Assembly: GCF_000764305.2 (NCBI RefSeq)
Contig: NW_025942347.1
Location: forward strand, 790,596 to 854,595
Direction: 5' to 3'
Length of the DNA stretch: 64,000 nucleotides
Origin: Hyalella azteca
Lineage: Eukaryota; Arthropoda; Malacostraca; Amphipoda; Hyalellidae
The translations under genes and the position numbers were made by a program. The notes beneath the pieces are model-generated. The model did not search any database. It had not been told where the DNA came from and saw only the letters and a program-made list of their open reading frames with translations. How positions within the stretch are numbered: position 1 is the stretch's first letter; each line of letters begins with the position of its first letter. Below, one piece after another: positions 22,597-35,196 of this stretch.

Positions 22597-23290
22597 GTGG
22601 ATAAGGGCTAAAGGCTGCATTTGAACTAGACCTCTATTTGAGAATATTCAATGATTCTAAAATACGCAGATCGGAAACACCAGAACTAGCAGCTAAAACC
22701 TTAAAGTCAGTGTTGGACACTGGAATGTTACACTGTTCGGCGTGAGCCAAATGAGGAGAGATTCATGTCCACGTGATCCAGTGCTGTATTTTCAGAGCGC
22801 GATAATAGGAACGTTGTTTATTGGTAATTTCCATAATTCGGCCACGCGTCCGCAGCTGTGTTAAGAGAAATTAAAGATTTATCTATGAAATACTTCCCAA
22901 AAATTAATCTTAATATTTTACAGGTGAACAATTTTAAATTAGGTTGTTTCTTCAGGTACAAAGATATCCTCCCTTTTCATATGAAATCGTTTCTAGTTTA
23001 TAAATATAGTTGTGCACGATGTGCATCTGCGTACGTTGGGCTGACGTCACGCAATCTTTATTCTAGGGTCGCAGAGCATAAAGGGAGCAGTTGTAGAACT
23101 GGGCAGCTGCTATCACGCCCTCCTCATTTGGCTGTGCGCACTCACGCCGAGCAGTGCAACGATCCAGTGTCCAACGTTTACTTTAAGGTTTTAGTTTCTA
23201 TTTCTGGTGCATCCGATTTGCTTACTAGAATCACTGTATGTTTTCAAAAAGAGGCATAGTTTAAATGCAGCCCTCATCCACTAGAAATTG
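22597..23290 (+). mobile_element. truncated Penelope-like element with an inverted second 3' end
   Basis: The plus-strand part (22858-23290) encodes the C-terminal GIY-YIG region of a Penelope-like retroelement. The segment 22605-22770 is an inverted, diverged copy of 23126-23282: shared landmarks in opposite orientation are ctaaaaccttaaag, gttggacactgga, ctgcattt and agccaaatgagga. The two 3' ends therefore point away from each other around about 350 bp. Penelope-like insertions are known for 5' truncation and for terminal repeats in direct or inverted orientation. Identity between arms looks like roughly three quarters or more. Confidence 0.85.
22858..23259 (+). pseudogene. Penelope-like retroelement C-terminus, GIY-YIG endonuclease domain
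   Basis: The frame (133 codons, ATG not native) matches the end of a Penelope-type polyprotein, whose reverse transcriptase is followed by a GIY-YIG nuclease that nicks the target. Visible landmarks are the pre-domain GCFFRYKD, then VYKYSCARCASAYVG in which the C-x2-C pair lies between the two halves of the GIY-YIG motif as in Penelope elements, then the catalytic-Arg region NLYSRVAEHKG, and the conserved RTGQLLSRPPH and RTHAEQC segments. The reverse transcriptase upstream is missing (5' truncation). The frame ends at a stop in 23257-23259, after which diverged family sequence (FKCSPHPLEIV-like) continues. It is non-functional as it stands. Confidence 0.88.
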
Positions 23291-24776
23291 TTAATAGATG
23301 GGTTTTACCTTTTTAAACGTTTTCATTAGAGATAAGGTGAATTTTTGTGGACAGCCCAGTTTACAGGGGCCTCTTCGTACGAACAAAATAAGATTCTACT
23401 TGATTGTTTGTGCTGCACAAACATCAATAGCAGCGCTATTCTCTTTACTCCAGCATCAATGTGATTAAAACATTGATGTGTGTGATTTGCACATCAACGT
23501 AGCAAGCCGTTATAAAATTTCTGAGCCTATACTTGACATTTGAATATTAAAAAAAGAATTAGAGGTTTTCATTTTACGATATAGCGTTCATGCAATAGTC
23601 CACAGAAGTCGCAATAGTACACAAAATGACGTATGACTGTCCATGTCGTCTATTAATTCGAATTTTGTATGTTCCGAGGATTTCAAAACCAGGAACATTA
23701 ATGCAATCAAGATGCCGACACGCCCGGAGAATGTTAAGCCACAGCATTTAAGCCTGGGAAACTTGGCGTCATGTTCTATTTGCGGGTCAGAACTTTTCCC
23801 TCAGCAAGATAAGAGCCCAGCGAGTCTCAGCTCTAAAGATGCGACAACTTTGCAATCGTAAAGTTTCAAGTAAAATCACCAAACTTTTGCATCGCTCGGC
23901 ACCAATTTTTGGCCAGGAAAATCATGCTTAGAGTTGGACTTGATAATTCATGCGATGAAAATTTCAACTCAGGAGTGAATTCAAAGATTAGGGAGAGAAA
24001 ACTTGGCAATTTGGGATATTCCGACGGACTTTTGGACTCACCGACCGTGAAGAAAAAGTTTGGCGTAGACGTGACGTCATCAGAGACACTTTTTAAGAGT
24101 TTCTGCTTAGGCGCGGTTTCACGACGGGAGATGATATTGAGCGGGAAAGTTCTTTTTGATATTCAGTTAATATTTCTTATATGATCAAAAAATTTGTTGG
24201 GGCCGAGATGCATGGAGGATAGGTGGAGAAAGTGTTTATTTTATTCTTTATTTCAAAATGGCAGAGATAGTACCAGCCTGAATAACAGAATATAAATGCA
24301 CCAATGGTTCTTCATACGTGTCACCGTAAATAGCACAAACAATGCCAGTAGAACAATTAAACAAAATAACGTTCAAAAAACCATAATTGGATCTAACAAA
24401 ATAATAATAATGTGAAAACGCTTAATCATTGCCTGCTCTTAAGCAGATTCAAGGGGAGCGTCTATACTAAAATAGAAAATTTTTACTTTTTCGGTATTCA
24501 TAATCATCTTAAAGCTTACATTCTGATGCATCTAACGGTACCAAAACCATCTCTGGACGTTGATTTATGCGTTCACGACAGATCGCGAAAGAGTTAGGGG
24601 TGGTGGTGTTCTTTAATTAACACTTAAGATCTCGTGCCGTCGTTCGCACCATTCATGACAGAAATTGAGCTCCTGTATCATATAGTCTTGGAACCTTGCA
24701 CCCTTGAATGTCTATTTCGAGGCGCGCGCGACTTTGTCGGGCTCTACTGAAAAGTTAACTTATTGTCACTGCAAAC
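23291..24776. other. anonymous DNA with two unassigned open frames
   Basis: Frames at 23643-23861 (72 codons, with a CSICGSE segment) and 23909-24184 (91 codons) lie in different phases on the plus strand. They have less biased composition than most frames here, but I recognise no domain and see no clear splice signals. They could be exons or chance. Confidence 0.35.
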
Positions 24777-25072
24777 CTATCTCCTCCTAGAGTTTTGAAG
24801 CTACAGCGATGATACATATACCGTTCGATTCGTAAATATGTTGAAGCTTGGATTATATTATGCAAAAAAGGGGAGGCAGAGGAGTGAAAATTTGAAATTT
24901 TGTGGAAAATTTGAAATTTTTGGGAAAATTTTGGAAAATCCTACCCTCCTCCCGAACAAATACGAAATTCAAAAAAAATGATCGGATGGATTTTTAGATA
25001 TGATCATTACAAATCGAATGATACGTGTCTCGATGTTGTAGCACGATATTTGTAGGAGGAGATAGATTTTTA
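24777..25072. repeat. imperfect inverted repeat, about 65-bp arms
   Basis: The left arm (24778-24842, with ctatctcctcct and ccgttcgattcgtaa) and the right arm (about 24995-25072, with ttacaaatcgaatga and aggaggagatag) are imperfect reverse complements around a spacer of about 150 bp. This may be an old foldback element. Confidence 0.6.
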
Positions 25073-26721
25073 AAGTACCCCCTTTTTTCGCCGTTTTCTA
25101 TGAATTTCGCGTTTCCTTTCATTTTTTTTCGAAAAATTTACATGAACACAAAGTTCTTAGATTTCTGTTTTACATATGTGTACCAAGTTTCAAAACGATC
25201 CTTTCGTAAATGAAAAGTTTTCAAAAGAGGGAGACGGTCCCCTTAAAATGAAATAGACTTTTTCCAGAAACATTTCCTACTTGCGTTTGCTAATGAGATG
25301 GCGATATTTTAGTTTATTTTTCATTATCTAAGTAACAAAGAAAAACGGGCATAAAATTATACTAGAACGTCAGTGAAATTTTGCAAAACTTTTGACCCAC
25401 TTCATCAGGTGCGTTGAAAAATGTTCCGTTGGGCTTTTTTATGTGTTTAAAATACTCTGGAATGAAAAAAAAAACAGTTCGACACGAAGGACGTAAAGTG
25501 CCAGGCGTATCGGTGGCAAGTCACCGACGAAATTCGAATGTATCTTAATTAATTTTTACAATGAACTGCCTTAATCATCAATGCGCCAAAAATCACAAAA
25601 TTTGCCAACATAAAACGCTTGCAGAGCCTTTTTAGGTTGGTTTAAACGACCTACGATTGCAGAGACCGTAGCCTATGTCCTGCATGCATACTAATAAGGC
25701 TCAATAACCTAATCAAATAACAATATCATTTGATTCGGTAAATAATATCACCGGTAGAGAATGTAATAATATTGTCAATGCCTCAGGAATTTAGTGAAAT
25801 TTTTGAAAATTCCTTTCATGGCTCCTAGATTTTGTTTTATTTATGGCTTCGTTCGTCGGAACATAATAGAACAGTCAAAATTTTAGCAACAGCATATCAC
25901 CCAAGCAGGGAATTTATCGTCAATTAAGTAGCAAAATAGCGGGTATCCTGTCAACGATTTATGGTAGTCAATAGGTATGCGGACCGTAGCTTACCACGAA
26001 ATAAAGGTATTTCATGTTTTTGGTCGCCGATGCTAAGTTCATGTTCTACTATGAAGTATACTTCTGACATATAATATACATGTACAAATCAAATGCTGTT
26101 AGATTGAGCGCTGATAAATTTACTAAATATTTTTAACGAGCGTGTTCTGTACTACAATAGATATTTTCAGAGCTGAAGTGGAGGAGAGGCAACTGAAAGC
26201 ATTACCGTCCCCTTCAAGATCATCAGCATCATGCACGCATTTGAATTCTAGGCGTCACTGAAAATGTGAACATTACGGCATACAAGTTGGAATCTGTTCA
26301 TGAATAACCTGCATACAAAACTTTACAAAGACTCGGAGACAAGTAAATTGAAACCAATTATGGAAAGATATCAATGATTTCTTTACTAACCGGCGAATAA
26401 TTGTTGATTGAAAAGTCTGTGGGTGGTTTTTGCAATTCGGAACGTTTTAACTCAAAACGTTCGTGATTCGTAATGTTTTAACCTGTTTTATTCATTAGTC
26501 GCAATTTTTCTCAGTGTTCCGTTAGCAACATCCCGACATATGGTGAGTATATGAATTGAAACCACTTTGATATGTTTTCAACCTTTAGAAATATGAACAT
26601 CATAAAGCAAAATATGCAGTACGTGAATACGATTTAGGAACAACATAGATTCCTAGAAAAAAAAACGTAGAGGTTAATATATTGTAAAGGATAGCTTTAA
26701 CGCAATTTATAGACATTTTAG
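25073..26721. other. anonymous AT-rich DNA
   Basis: No gene, RNA or array is recognised. Confidence 0.5.
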
Positions 26722-27658
26722 TACACTGTCTAGGCACCTCGTAGACACTGTCTAGGCACCGCGTAGACACAGTCTAGGCACTGCGTAGACACTGTCTAGG
26801 CACCGCGTAGACACAGTTTAGGCACCGCGTAGACACAGTTTAGGCACCGCGTAGACACAGTCTAGGCACCGCGTAGACACAGTTTAGACACCGCGTAGAC
26901 ACAGTCTAGGCAGCACGTAGACACAGTCTAGGCACCGCGTAGACTTAGCCTAGGCACCACGTAGACACAGTCTAGGCACCACGTAGACACAGTCTAGGCA
27001 CCGCGTAGACACAGTTTAGACACCGCGTAGACACAGTCTAGGCAGCACGTAGACACAGTCTAGACACCGCGTAGACTTAGTCTAGGCACCACGCAGACAC
27101 AGTCTAGGCACCACGTAGACACAGTCTAGGACGTAGACTTAGCCTAGGCACCACGCAGACACAGTCTAGGCACCACGTAGACACAGTCTAGGCACCGCGT
27201 AGACTTAGTCTAGACACCGCGTAGACACAGTCTAGGCAGCACGTAGACACAGTCTAGGCACCGCGTAGACATAGTCTAGGCACCACGTAGACTTAGTCTA
27301 GGCACCACGTAGACACAGTCTAGGCACCGCGTAGATATTGTCGAGGCACCGCGTAGACATAGTCTAGGCACCGCGTAGACTTATCTAGGCACCGCGTAGA
27401 CTTAGTCTAGGCACCACGTAGACACAGTCTAGGCAGCACGTAGACACAGTCTAGGCACCGCGTAGACATAGTATAGGCACTACGTAGACACAGTCTAGGC
27501 ACCACGTAGACACAATCTAGGCACCACGTAGACACAATCTAGGCACCGCGTAGATATTGTCAAGGCACCGCGTAGACACAGTCTAGGCACCGCGTAGACT
27601 TATCTAGGCACCGCGTAGACTTAGTCTAGGCACCACGTAGACCTAGTCTAGGCACCGC
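26722..27658. repeat. 22-bp minisatellite, about 42 copies
   Basis: The unit begins cgcgtagacacagtctaggc and ends ac. The centre contains tagacacagtcta, an inverted 5-mer pair around aca. Variants (acgcag, cttag, gatattg, tttaga) recur in ordered blocks, for example agtttagaca at 26881 and 27013 (132 bp, six units). The left edge from 26709 is degenerate. Confidence 0.95.
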
Positions 27659-28587
27659 TCTAGTGTACGGAGCGCGCTTGTCCAACGAAGAAGCCTAATT
27701 GGCTGGGAAAACAATTCTAATGGTATCATGTTAATGGGCTTAGAGTGGGACAATTAAGGCCATTAGTTGGTTTTTAGCAAGTTCTGAATCGCATTAAGGC
27801 TTAGCGCTTATTTTTACCCCTGCTTCTCGAGGCCATGCAAATAAGAACGCTCTTTGAACACGCAAAGATTTCTTTGTCTTTACGCAAGACTCGGCGTTCG
27901 CTCACCATAAAAATTCACTAATTTCCTCGGTTATTCTGTTGTTTATTTTGTGACATGCACGCTCTAATGTTGGCCTTTGTGGATGTCAGTGTGTAGTACG
28001 CTGAGTTCTAATTTGTTCTGGTGTGGCATGAATATATACAAGCGAGTTATGTAATGGGCTAATGTGAAAAATAAGGACGACGAAGTAGGGCAAATGGATA
28101 TAATTAAATATTATTTTTATTGAGATATTTGGTTTATGACTTGACATTTTTTTAGAATAAACGCAAGGTGAAGAATTACAATAAATGTATTATTTAATTC
28201 ATGCACAATGCTAGAATATTTATTGTAATGGTTATGCGAGTACGTCAGTATGGTTGAAATGTTTTATTGAGTATATTAACCCACGCGTCATTAAAGTTGG
28301 CATAATCCCGGCATAAGTTCTTTCCTTTTCTTTCTATGCTCGAGACGCGCACAACTCTTCGCTCTATTAAATAAATATTATAGGCGTTTCACGGCTGATA
28401 TTTCCCTACATAGACGCTATGATTTAGTAAACGCTTCCAGTTTTCCTATCATGTAGGTAGTATTGAATACAAAGTTTGTACATCTGTACAGTACACATTC
28501 ATGTACATAAGAACTGTACAAATTCATGAACATTAGTACCGGGTAGATAATGTTAATGATTCAAACTCAAATAACATGCTTACTTGC
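27659..28587. other. anonymous AT-rich DNA
   Basis: No gene or repeat array is recognised. Confidence 0.5.
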
Positions 28588-28902
28588 CAGAAAAAAATTA
28601 CTGTTGACAGGCAGTGTTCACAGAACAGTCCTGTTGACGTGTGCAGTGTTGGAAAAATTACTGTCGGCAGGTAGTGCTCACAGAACAGTTCTGTTGATGT
28701 GTGAAGTGCTGCAAAAAATTATTGTTGGCAGGCAGTGTTCTTAGACAGGCAGTGTTCACAGAACAGTCCTGTTGACGTGTGCAGTGTTGCAAAAAATTAC
28801 TGTTGGCAGGCAGTATTCACAGAACAGTTCTGTTGACGTGTGCAGTGTTGGAAAAATTACTGTTGGCAGGCAGTGTTCACAGAACAGTTCTGTTGACGTG
28901 CC
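28588..28902. repeat. 60-bp minisatellite, about 5 copies
   Basis: The unit begins ggcagtgttcacagaacagt and includes ctgttgacgtgtgcagtg and gaaaaattactgttggca. One copy carries a short internal rearrangement near 28740. In some copies acagaacagttctgt is a perfect 15-bp palindrome. Confidence 0.92.
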
Positions 28903-29813
28903 GAGGTTCGACGAAAACTCCTGCATATGAACTCAGTTGGACGAGGGGGAGGAGCGGTTGCCTGTTGCCAGGGGCTCCTGCGTTCTCCCTTCACACCCAC
29001 TCTTCCCCATCCCTGTTCTCTGTCTGGCTCGAGTGGGGGGAGCTCGCTTCCCCTCTCTTCGTCCCCTCCTTTCCCTCTCCAAGCCCACTCGATAACTGAG
29101 CTCGGCAGAGGTCGTGTGGTGCTGCAATTATGCTCGAATATTACCAGCAATATAAATCTTACCTGGTATAAAAATACTCGTGTTTACTCAAAGCCGTGGA
29201 ATTCTATTCATATTTGAGCTCTGCATATTATGGTTTTACGAGGCTCATTGAGTACATTTGAGGCCGAAAATGTCTACAATAGAATCCCATAGAAGAATAA
29301 TCCTTCGGAAAATAATACTTAGAAGAATGCTTACTACTTAAATAAACAAATTCTTTGAATCATAAGATTAACAATTAGTTTATTAAATTTTTATAGAATT
29401 AATCAATAGATTAAAATGTGGGATAAATTCGGCACACTGGTTGCATAGAAGAATTATTGATTCAAGTTTATGAGTTAGGATTAAATCAATGTGATTGTAT
29501 ATGAGGTTTTATTGAAAAATTCACGTTACAAACAAACTAAATCATCACAAATTTCTAGTCTTAGTGTAAGAGTCTATCGTAGCACATATGATATACAAAA
29601 AGCAATGTTGTAAATTTCTGAGTTCGTCCTCATTGATCTTTAGTTCACTGTTGTTCAATTGGATTTTAAAATTTTGGGTTATCACATGGCGCGTGTTTAA
29701 TTCTGTACGTTACAATTCCATAGCTGGAGAGCTGACTCAGTATTCAGTCACCTTCACCTCCAGCAGGCAAGTCATTTTCTCCGCCGCGGCAGGCAGTGGA
29801 AACTCTGCGAACA
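28903..29813. other. GC-rich patch then anonymous DNA
   Basis: 28930-29125 is clearly richer in G+C and polypyrimidine than its surroundings and has several open frames on both strands, but no recognised protein or promoter element. The remainder is AT-rich and anonymous. Confidence 0.4.
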
Positions 29814-30008
29814 TCAGCACCGACTGCCAGAGACTCCAGTAGTCTAGTACACTACGAGCAGCACGCACCAACTGCCAGAGACTCCAGTACACTACGAGCA
29901 GCACGCACCGAACAGCACGCACCGACTGCCAGAGACTCCAGTACACTACGAGCAGCACGCACCGACTGCTAGAGACTCCAGTAGTCCAGTACACTACGAG
30001 CAGCACGT
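29814..30008. repeat. 40-bp minisatellite, about 4-5 copies
   Basis: The unit contains ccagtacactacgagcagca and cgcaccgactgccagagact. Copies differ by short deletions, and one has an extra gtagtccag segment. Confidence 0.9.
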
Positions 30009-31418
30009 TACTCCTCGACATAATTCAAGCAACAAACGCTGACATTCTTCAACAAATACGTTAGCGCAGAAACAGTTTACTTGAGCCGCCGCTTTGAGGT
30101 GCAAAGGTCCGCTCGCTAATTGCACGGAACGCTTTGAAGTGCTATTTTTGATGTGCTATTTTTAATGTCTTGTTGGCGCTGTTTTGATGTCCTTTTGACG
30201 AAGCCTCAGCGCATGCTTCGCGTTCCTTTGATCCAACGCTGCTAGTGTCGAGGTGGTAATGCGGCTACAGTGTATGATGGTTCGATGGTAATGATCTTTG
30301 TTTATTTGACTCGTGAATAATGAAATTATTTGAAACAGTTGATAGAAATTGCTGTACCATGCACCAATGTTGATATTTTGTCATTTTTGTTATTATCTTC
30401 AAGCTGACACTATTGTAAACTCCCACATAACTAGGAACAATTTTGCGCAACAACCGCTTGTGATCGGACAATACAATATAATGTGCCAATTAGGCTGTTT
30501 GGAAATAATCGAAAAAATAATTGGGAACTTCGTCAAATCACGAAGAATATGAGTTTTTGGTTGAGTGAGCCATCTTGCTGCGGATAGGATGTTATGATAT
30601 AATGAGTGTCATACATTCTATGAAATACAGATTACTATTAGTTTAAATAAATATTTTGTCATCAATGTGAGCAATGTCTTGTGTGTAGAGGCGTGGACGT
30701 TGCTGCTGCTACATTTCTCATCGTTCAATCATTGTCACTTCCATCATTTTACTTCGTTGTCGGTGCACAGAAAATCAGTGAAATGGAATATTTCTTTATT
30801 AAAGATTTAATGATTGGCTTCGAATGACGTTATTGTCAGCCCCGCAGTCTGAAAAAGAAGTGAAAACATGATATTAAAGAGTAAAACAAGATATAAAGTC
30901 AATTAATATAATTTATTCACATGAGATTTTTGTTTGAAATTTAATCAAATTGAAATGATCCCATCAGACATTTGAAGCTTGGAATAACGTTTGTTAAACA
31001 TTGTTTCAATGGAATCAACTAGCAAACAAAGCTTTTTCAACATCATTTGTCCGGAGGGGGAGGGCATTTCGATGTTTTGAAATTTTTTAAAATTCGCTTA
31101 TCCATTCATCCAATATATATGACCCACGAATACACCACGCGTATATTTCAACTCTATTAATTCTTTCTTGTCTCCTATCTTATCTCTGTGCTATTAATTA
31201 TTCTTATTTCAAATACTCTCTCGCACCGCGTTCTTTATCATCGATAAACTCAATATTAAGGTATTCCAAATACCTTCTGGCCACGCGTTCTCCGAACAGA
31301 TGAAGTCAATATTACCGCATTCAAAATACCTTCTCGTTCAAACGTCGCTGTTGCTGAGCTGATACCGGGACCTCGATTGACGCGAGATTCCTGCGACAGA
31401 TCGCACGCTCGCGCGTCA
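30009..31418. other. anonymous DNA
   Basis: No gene or array is recognised. Only short frames are present. Confidence 0.5.
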
Positions 31419-31802
31419 AGTCCGCATTTCCCTCAGAATGGGGCGAAGTTCAGGGCATTTCCCTCAGCACGGAACGGCGTTCGGGGCATTTCTCTCAGAA
31501 TGGGGCGAAGTTCAGGGCATTTCCCTCAGCACGGAACGGCGTTCGGGGCATTTCCCTGAGAAAGGGGCCATGTTCGAGGCATTTCCCTCAGCACGGAACA
31601 GCGTTCAAGGCATTTCCCTCAGAAAGGGGCAAAATCCATGTAATTTCCCTCAGTTCGGAACGACGTTCAGGGCATTTCCCTCTGAATGGGGTGAAATTCA
31701 GGGCATTTCCCTAAGCACTTAACGGAGTTCGGGGCATTTCCCTCAGAAAGGATGGCATTTCTCTCAGATTTGAGCTTTGAGCATTTCTCTCAGAACTGAG
31801 AG
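31419..31802. repeat. 31-bp minisatellite with a 62-bp dimer on the left, about 11 copies
   Basis: All units share gggcatttccctcag. On the left, units ending aatggggcgaagttc alternate with units ending cacggaacggcgttc, giving a 62-bp dimer. The right end is degraded. Confidence 0.92.
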
Positions 31803-34230
31803 AAGTTAGGTCGAAGCCCTTGTAAAACAGAGCAGAGTTCAAGGGTTTGAAACTTAAAGCAAGTAAGTTTAATATTTCATCCGATTCCTTTTAAAATAGT
31901 ATAAGTATCTTCAACTGTACCGATGCCAGCCAAATCGACGATGGTATAAACATGATCTGAATTACGCGAGGAGAGGAATATGTGTCGACTAAAAGATTTA
32001 AAAATCGATCACAATTAATCATTACTAGGAACTAATTCAATCGTCCATATGAACAAATTTGCTGATACCGGCAAAAGTTCTTTTGCGTGTCAACTCAAGT
32101 CTCTGAAGTTCGATGTGTTACTTCAACTTTACCTCCACGCCCGTCATCGGCATCGCTCGGTCCAAACAACGCTGCTTTCGAGGCGTTGTCATCTAAGTAT
32201 TGTGACAGCTACAAATTTATCATGAATTTTTATGCATAGAATTCAAAAAAACTTTTGTGTTGTTTTTCCCTCTTAAAATAAAACACTCATAAATATAAAT
32301 GTGTAATGTTGTCCAAATATTGGCCCAATTTCTCACTCAAAACTCGTGTAGAGAGTTGACGTGGCGCTGACACGCCCTTTGCTCGGGCTAAACTGGGTCA
32401 GAATGACCCACATACAATTGCAAACAGTACTTTACTATTTGGATGTACGCCATATAAGATTAAGTCTAATTTTTTATGTAAGAGCATGATTCAGATACCG
32501 GGGGATTTTCAAGGCTCGTTGTTGTTCAATTACGAAGTTGTGTGTGAAGACGACACTTTATTATTTTCAGAATCCATCACAGTGGCACTGTTGAACGACA
32601 ACGTGAACATTCGCCAGCTTATTATAAATTTTATTATTACCTACCTAGCAGCCATTCTTAATTGCAGTCAGCCTAATTAAAGGCTATTCTGAAATTAAAT
32701 CGGTTATTATCCACAATGTTAATTTAGGAGCTAAATCATATTGAAATCCCATAAATCTCATTTCCTGCTAAAATCATATTTAAAGTTTAAATTTCCATCA
32801 GTGTTCAATTTGCTTCTATCTGCAATAGATGTTTTCAGTTAAGCTCCAACAATTCTATCACAACGACCAAAATTTTCCACAATTAAATATCCAATGATAA
32901 CAAATATTCAGGGCATGAATATTGGAGTTCTCCAGGCGGGCTGTCAGTGGCCGCTATATTAATTCCTATAGCCGCAATTTTCTGCTCGGATCGCTCCGAC
33001 TGAAGCGTGAGAATCAAAATATTTTTCATACACGGAAGACAAGGAAGGCTGGCTCGTCATTCCTTTGCGTGGCATTAGAAATGTGAGAGAGAAAAATTCA
33101 TTTGTCAGCTCAGGATAAATTATCTCCAGCTCATAAGTAATGGAATTCGCTCATCTGAATAACATCATCCATCTCACGAAGCCTGGAATGCGGGGGTTGG
33201 ATGAGGAGGCTGAAGGTAGCAAGAGAGGGAGGTGGGCAGCCGCAGCCATCGGATGAAGATCCAGATAAGGATACCTAAAGACCAGTAATTGTTGAGAACT
33301 CTTTCAGCAACTTATTATACAATGAAACTATTCCATTCAGAGTTACCTTTTTCTTCCTTCAAGGCAAAAATTTACAAAGGCAGTTGAATTACATTCTCTG
33401 CAACATTTTCGGTCTGCTGATATATTAGCTTGTATTGTTCTTACTGAAACTAAAATTATTTATGGGACTACTCCTGAGTAACCAAAAATGTCACGAACTG
33501 TTATGGCTGCAGCAAATAGTCCGGTTAAAATAGTATTATAATATCCTATCTAAAAATTTCTCCTTACGGTTATGAAACATTGAGTATTTTTGGGGGGTAA
33601 AAATTCGAATTATTTTCACTTCAACTAACAATCCAGTAATCAGAAATAATTTTAATATTTACTTCAGCAAAACAGCCCATTTCACTTTAAGGTTTAAAAC
33701 ATTTCAGTTATTTTCACGTTAGACCCGTCATAAATGGGCGTGGTTTACTGTTTAAAAATTGATATAGACTATCGTGATCGAACTGCCTCACAGCACCACA
33801 TCAGTGACAAGTCTTGTTCACGCTGTTATAAATATTAGTAATCGCTGTGTAGAATTTGAATCTATTATCTATTTTGTGAATACGCATTGATTTCACTTAG
33901 GAAGCTCTTATTATTTTTTTTTTGAAATTATTTTTCGTGTTATACCAGAAACAGTCTAATTATAGAGCGTATTGCTGGCCATACGCTGGTTCGAAGTTAA
34001 TTGGCGGGAAATACGTTAATAAAAATGAGGCTTCACCCGAAGCGCGTTGGTTTTTCATGCAATTAATTACTGTTAATATTGCCACGACACCTCGTGAAGA
34101 GCCAGGTTCACAACATCGATTCATGACAATTAACGTATCACATAATTAGCAGCTAGACAGATTTTTTCGCAGTCAATACTCATGCACAAAGCACATTCGT
34201 CCTTATATCAGCGTACTTCCATCTTCAACC
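31803..34230. other. anonymous AT-rich DNA
   Basis: About 2.4 kb with no recognisable gene, RNA, transposon or array. A 64-codon frame at 32486-32680 and a 75-codon frame at 33922-34149 match nothing I know. Confidence 0.5.
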
Positions 34231-34359
34231 GAGCATCCATCAGCACACCTCTACCTGCCACCAACCATCCACCAGCACACTTCTACCTGCCACCAACCAT
34301 CCACCAGCACACTTCTACCTGCCACCAACCATCCACCAGCACACTTCTACCTGCCACCA
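34231..34359. repeat. 32-bp minisatellite, 4 copies
   Basis: The unit contains cagcacacttctacctgcca and ccaaccatccac. The copies are nearly identical. Confidence 0.92.
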
Positions 34360-34930
34360 AAGCTTCAATGATGCGCTGTTTCAATGATTAACTCGCTTCA
34401 ATGATACACTGTTTCAATGATTATCTCGCATCGATTATGTACTTATCCCAAATATACCCAGGGTTCAATTATGCGCTCGCTATATTACTAAGCTTGATTC
34501 GCTATATGGCTGTCGCTACGGCCAATCACTTCTTCTTTTCACTTCTTTTACCTTTCTTCTCTTTTTTCATTCTTTCATTTCAATTTTGCGCTCGCTTCAT
34601 TGCTGCAATTATCATCGCAATGCCTTCGCTTCAGTGACACGCTCGATTTAATCAAGTCCTTAGTTAAATAATGCAGCAGCATTATTTCCAGGATCGATTC
34701 AACGATGTAATCGCTTTAACACGTCACTCGCCTCAATCAAGCGTTCGCTCTAATATGCCTCGGATTTAATTCTGCGCTCTTAGCCGCTATATACACTCGC
34801 TTTACAGACGATCTAAATTCCACTCTCGCTTCGAAGTTCTCCGCTCTAAAGCAAAGCGATCGCTTCAATTTTGCGCTCGCTTAACTTTACCTAACCTTTA
34901 GCTAAACGATCGAAATAATTGATCTTCCTA
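34360..34930. repeat. degenerate repeat with recurrent cgctcgcttcaat phrase
   Basis: Short phrases (ttcaatgat, tgcgctcgct, cgcttcaat) recur irregularly, suggesting an old, largely decayed array with a period near 20 bp. The boundaries are vague. Confidence 0.45.
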
Positions 34931-34975
34931 TGTAGTATTGCAAGCTTTTCGATAATAGTAAATTGCAAACAGCAA

Positions 34976-35196
34976 CATAGAATAGAAGTGTCGGCGTTGA
35001 AGAAATAGGCCCATGGCCTGTTGCCGATTCTTGAACTTTTCGTGACTTGATTCACAAGGGATCCGGCCTTTGGAACCCGATCTTTCCATAGCTGACGATT
35101 GATTAAGATAGCTGCTGGACTTATTGCCTGCTCCGTAATTTGCTAGGCATTTTAAGACTGAACATATGCTCCTGCATAGCTTCGTCTAGTCTGTTC
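34976..35196 (-). mobile_element. 5'-truncated LINE 3' end (Jockey/CR1-type), minus strand
   Basis: The reverse complement matches the plus-strand LINE copy at about 37938-38180 nearly base for base: the end of the C-terminal coding region (RLDEAM-like), the short 3' untranslated region with aagatcgggttccaaagg, and the tail aagaatcggcaacaggcc followed by ttctattc. The tail can fold: TCGGC and GCCGA (34991-34995 and 35023-35027) enclose AGGCC and GGCCT. The 5' truncation point coincides with the start of the 36-bp minisatellite. Confidence 0.88.

Noticed and set aside
22842..22853. ccacgcgtccg resembling a cDNA-library linker
   Set aside because: An 11-base match can occur by chance, the surrounding sequence is continuous genomic DNA, and a similar ggccacgcgt string occurs at 31279 without linker context.
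23643..24184. Two plus-strand frames that could be exons, one with a CxxC pair
   Set aside because: A single CxxC is not a domain, the frames are out of phase, and no convincing splice sites or homology could be stated.
28930..29125. GC-rich patch as a possible promoter or CpG island
   Set aside because: It is mainly polypyrimidine low-complexity sequence; no TATA, initiator or adjacent gene could be supported.
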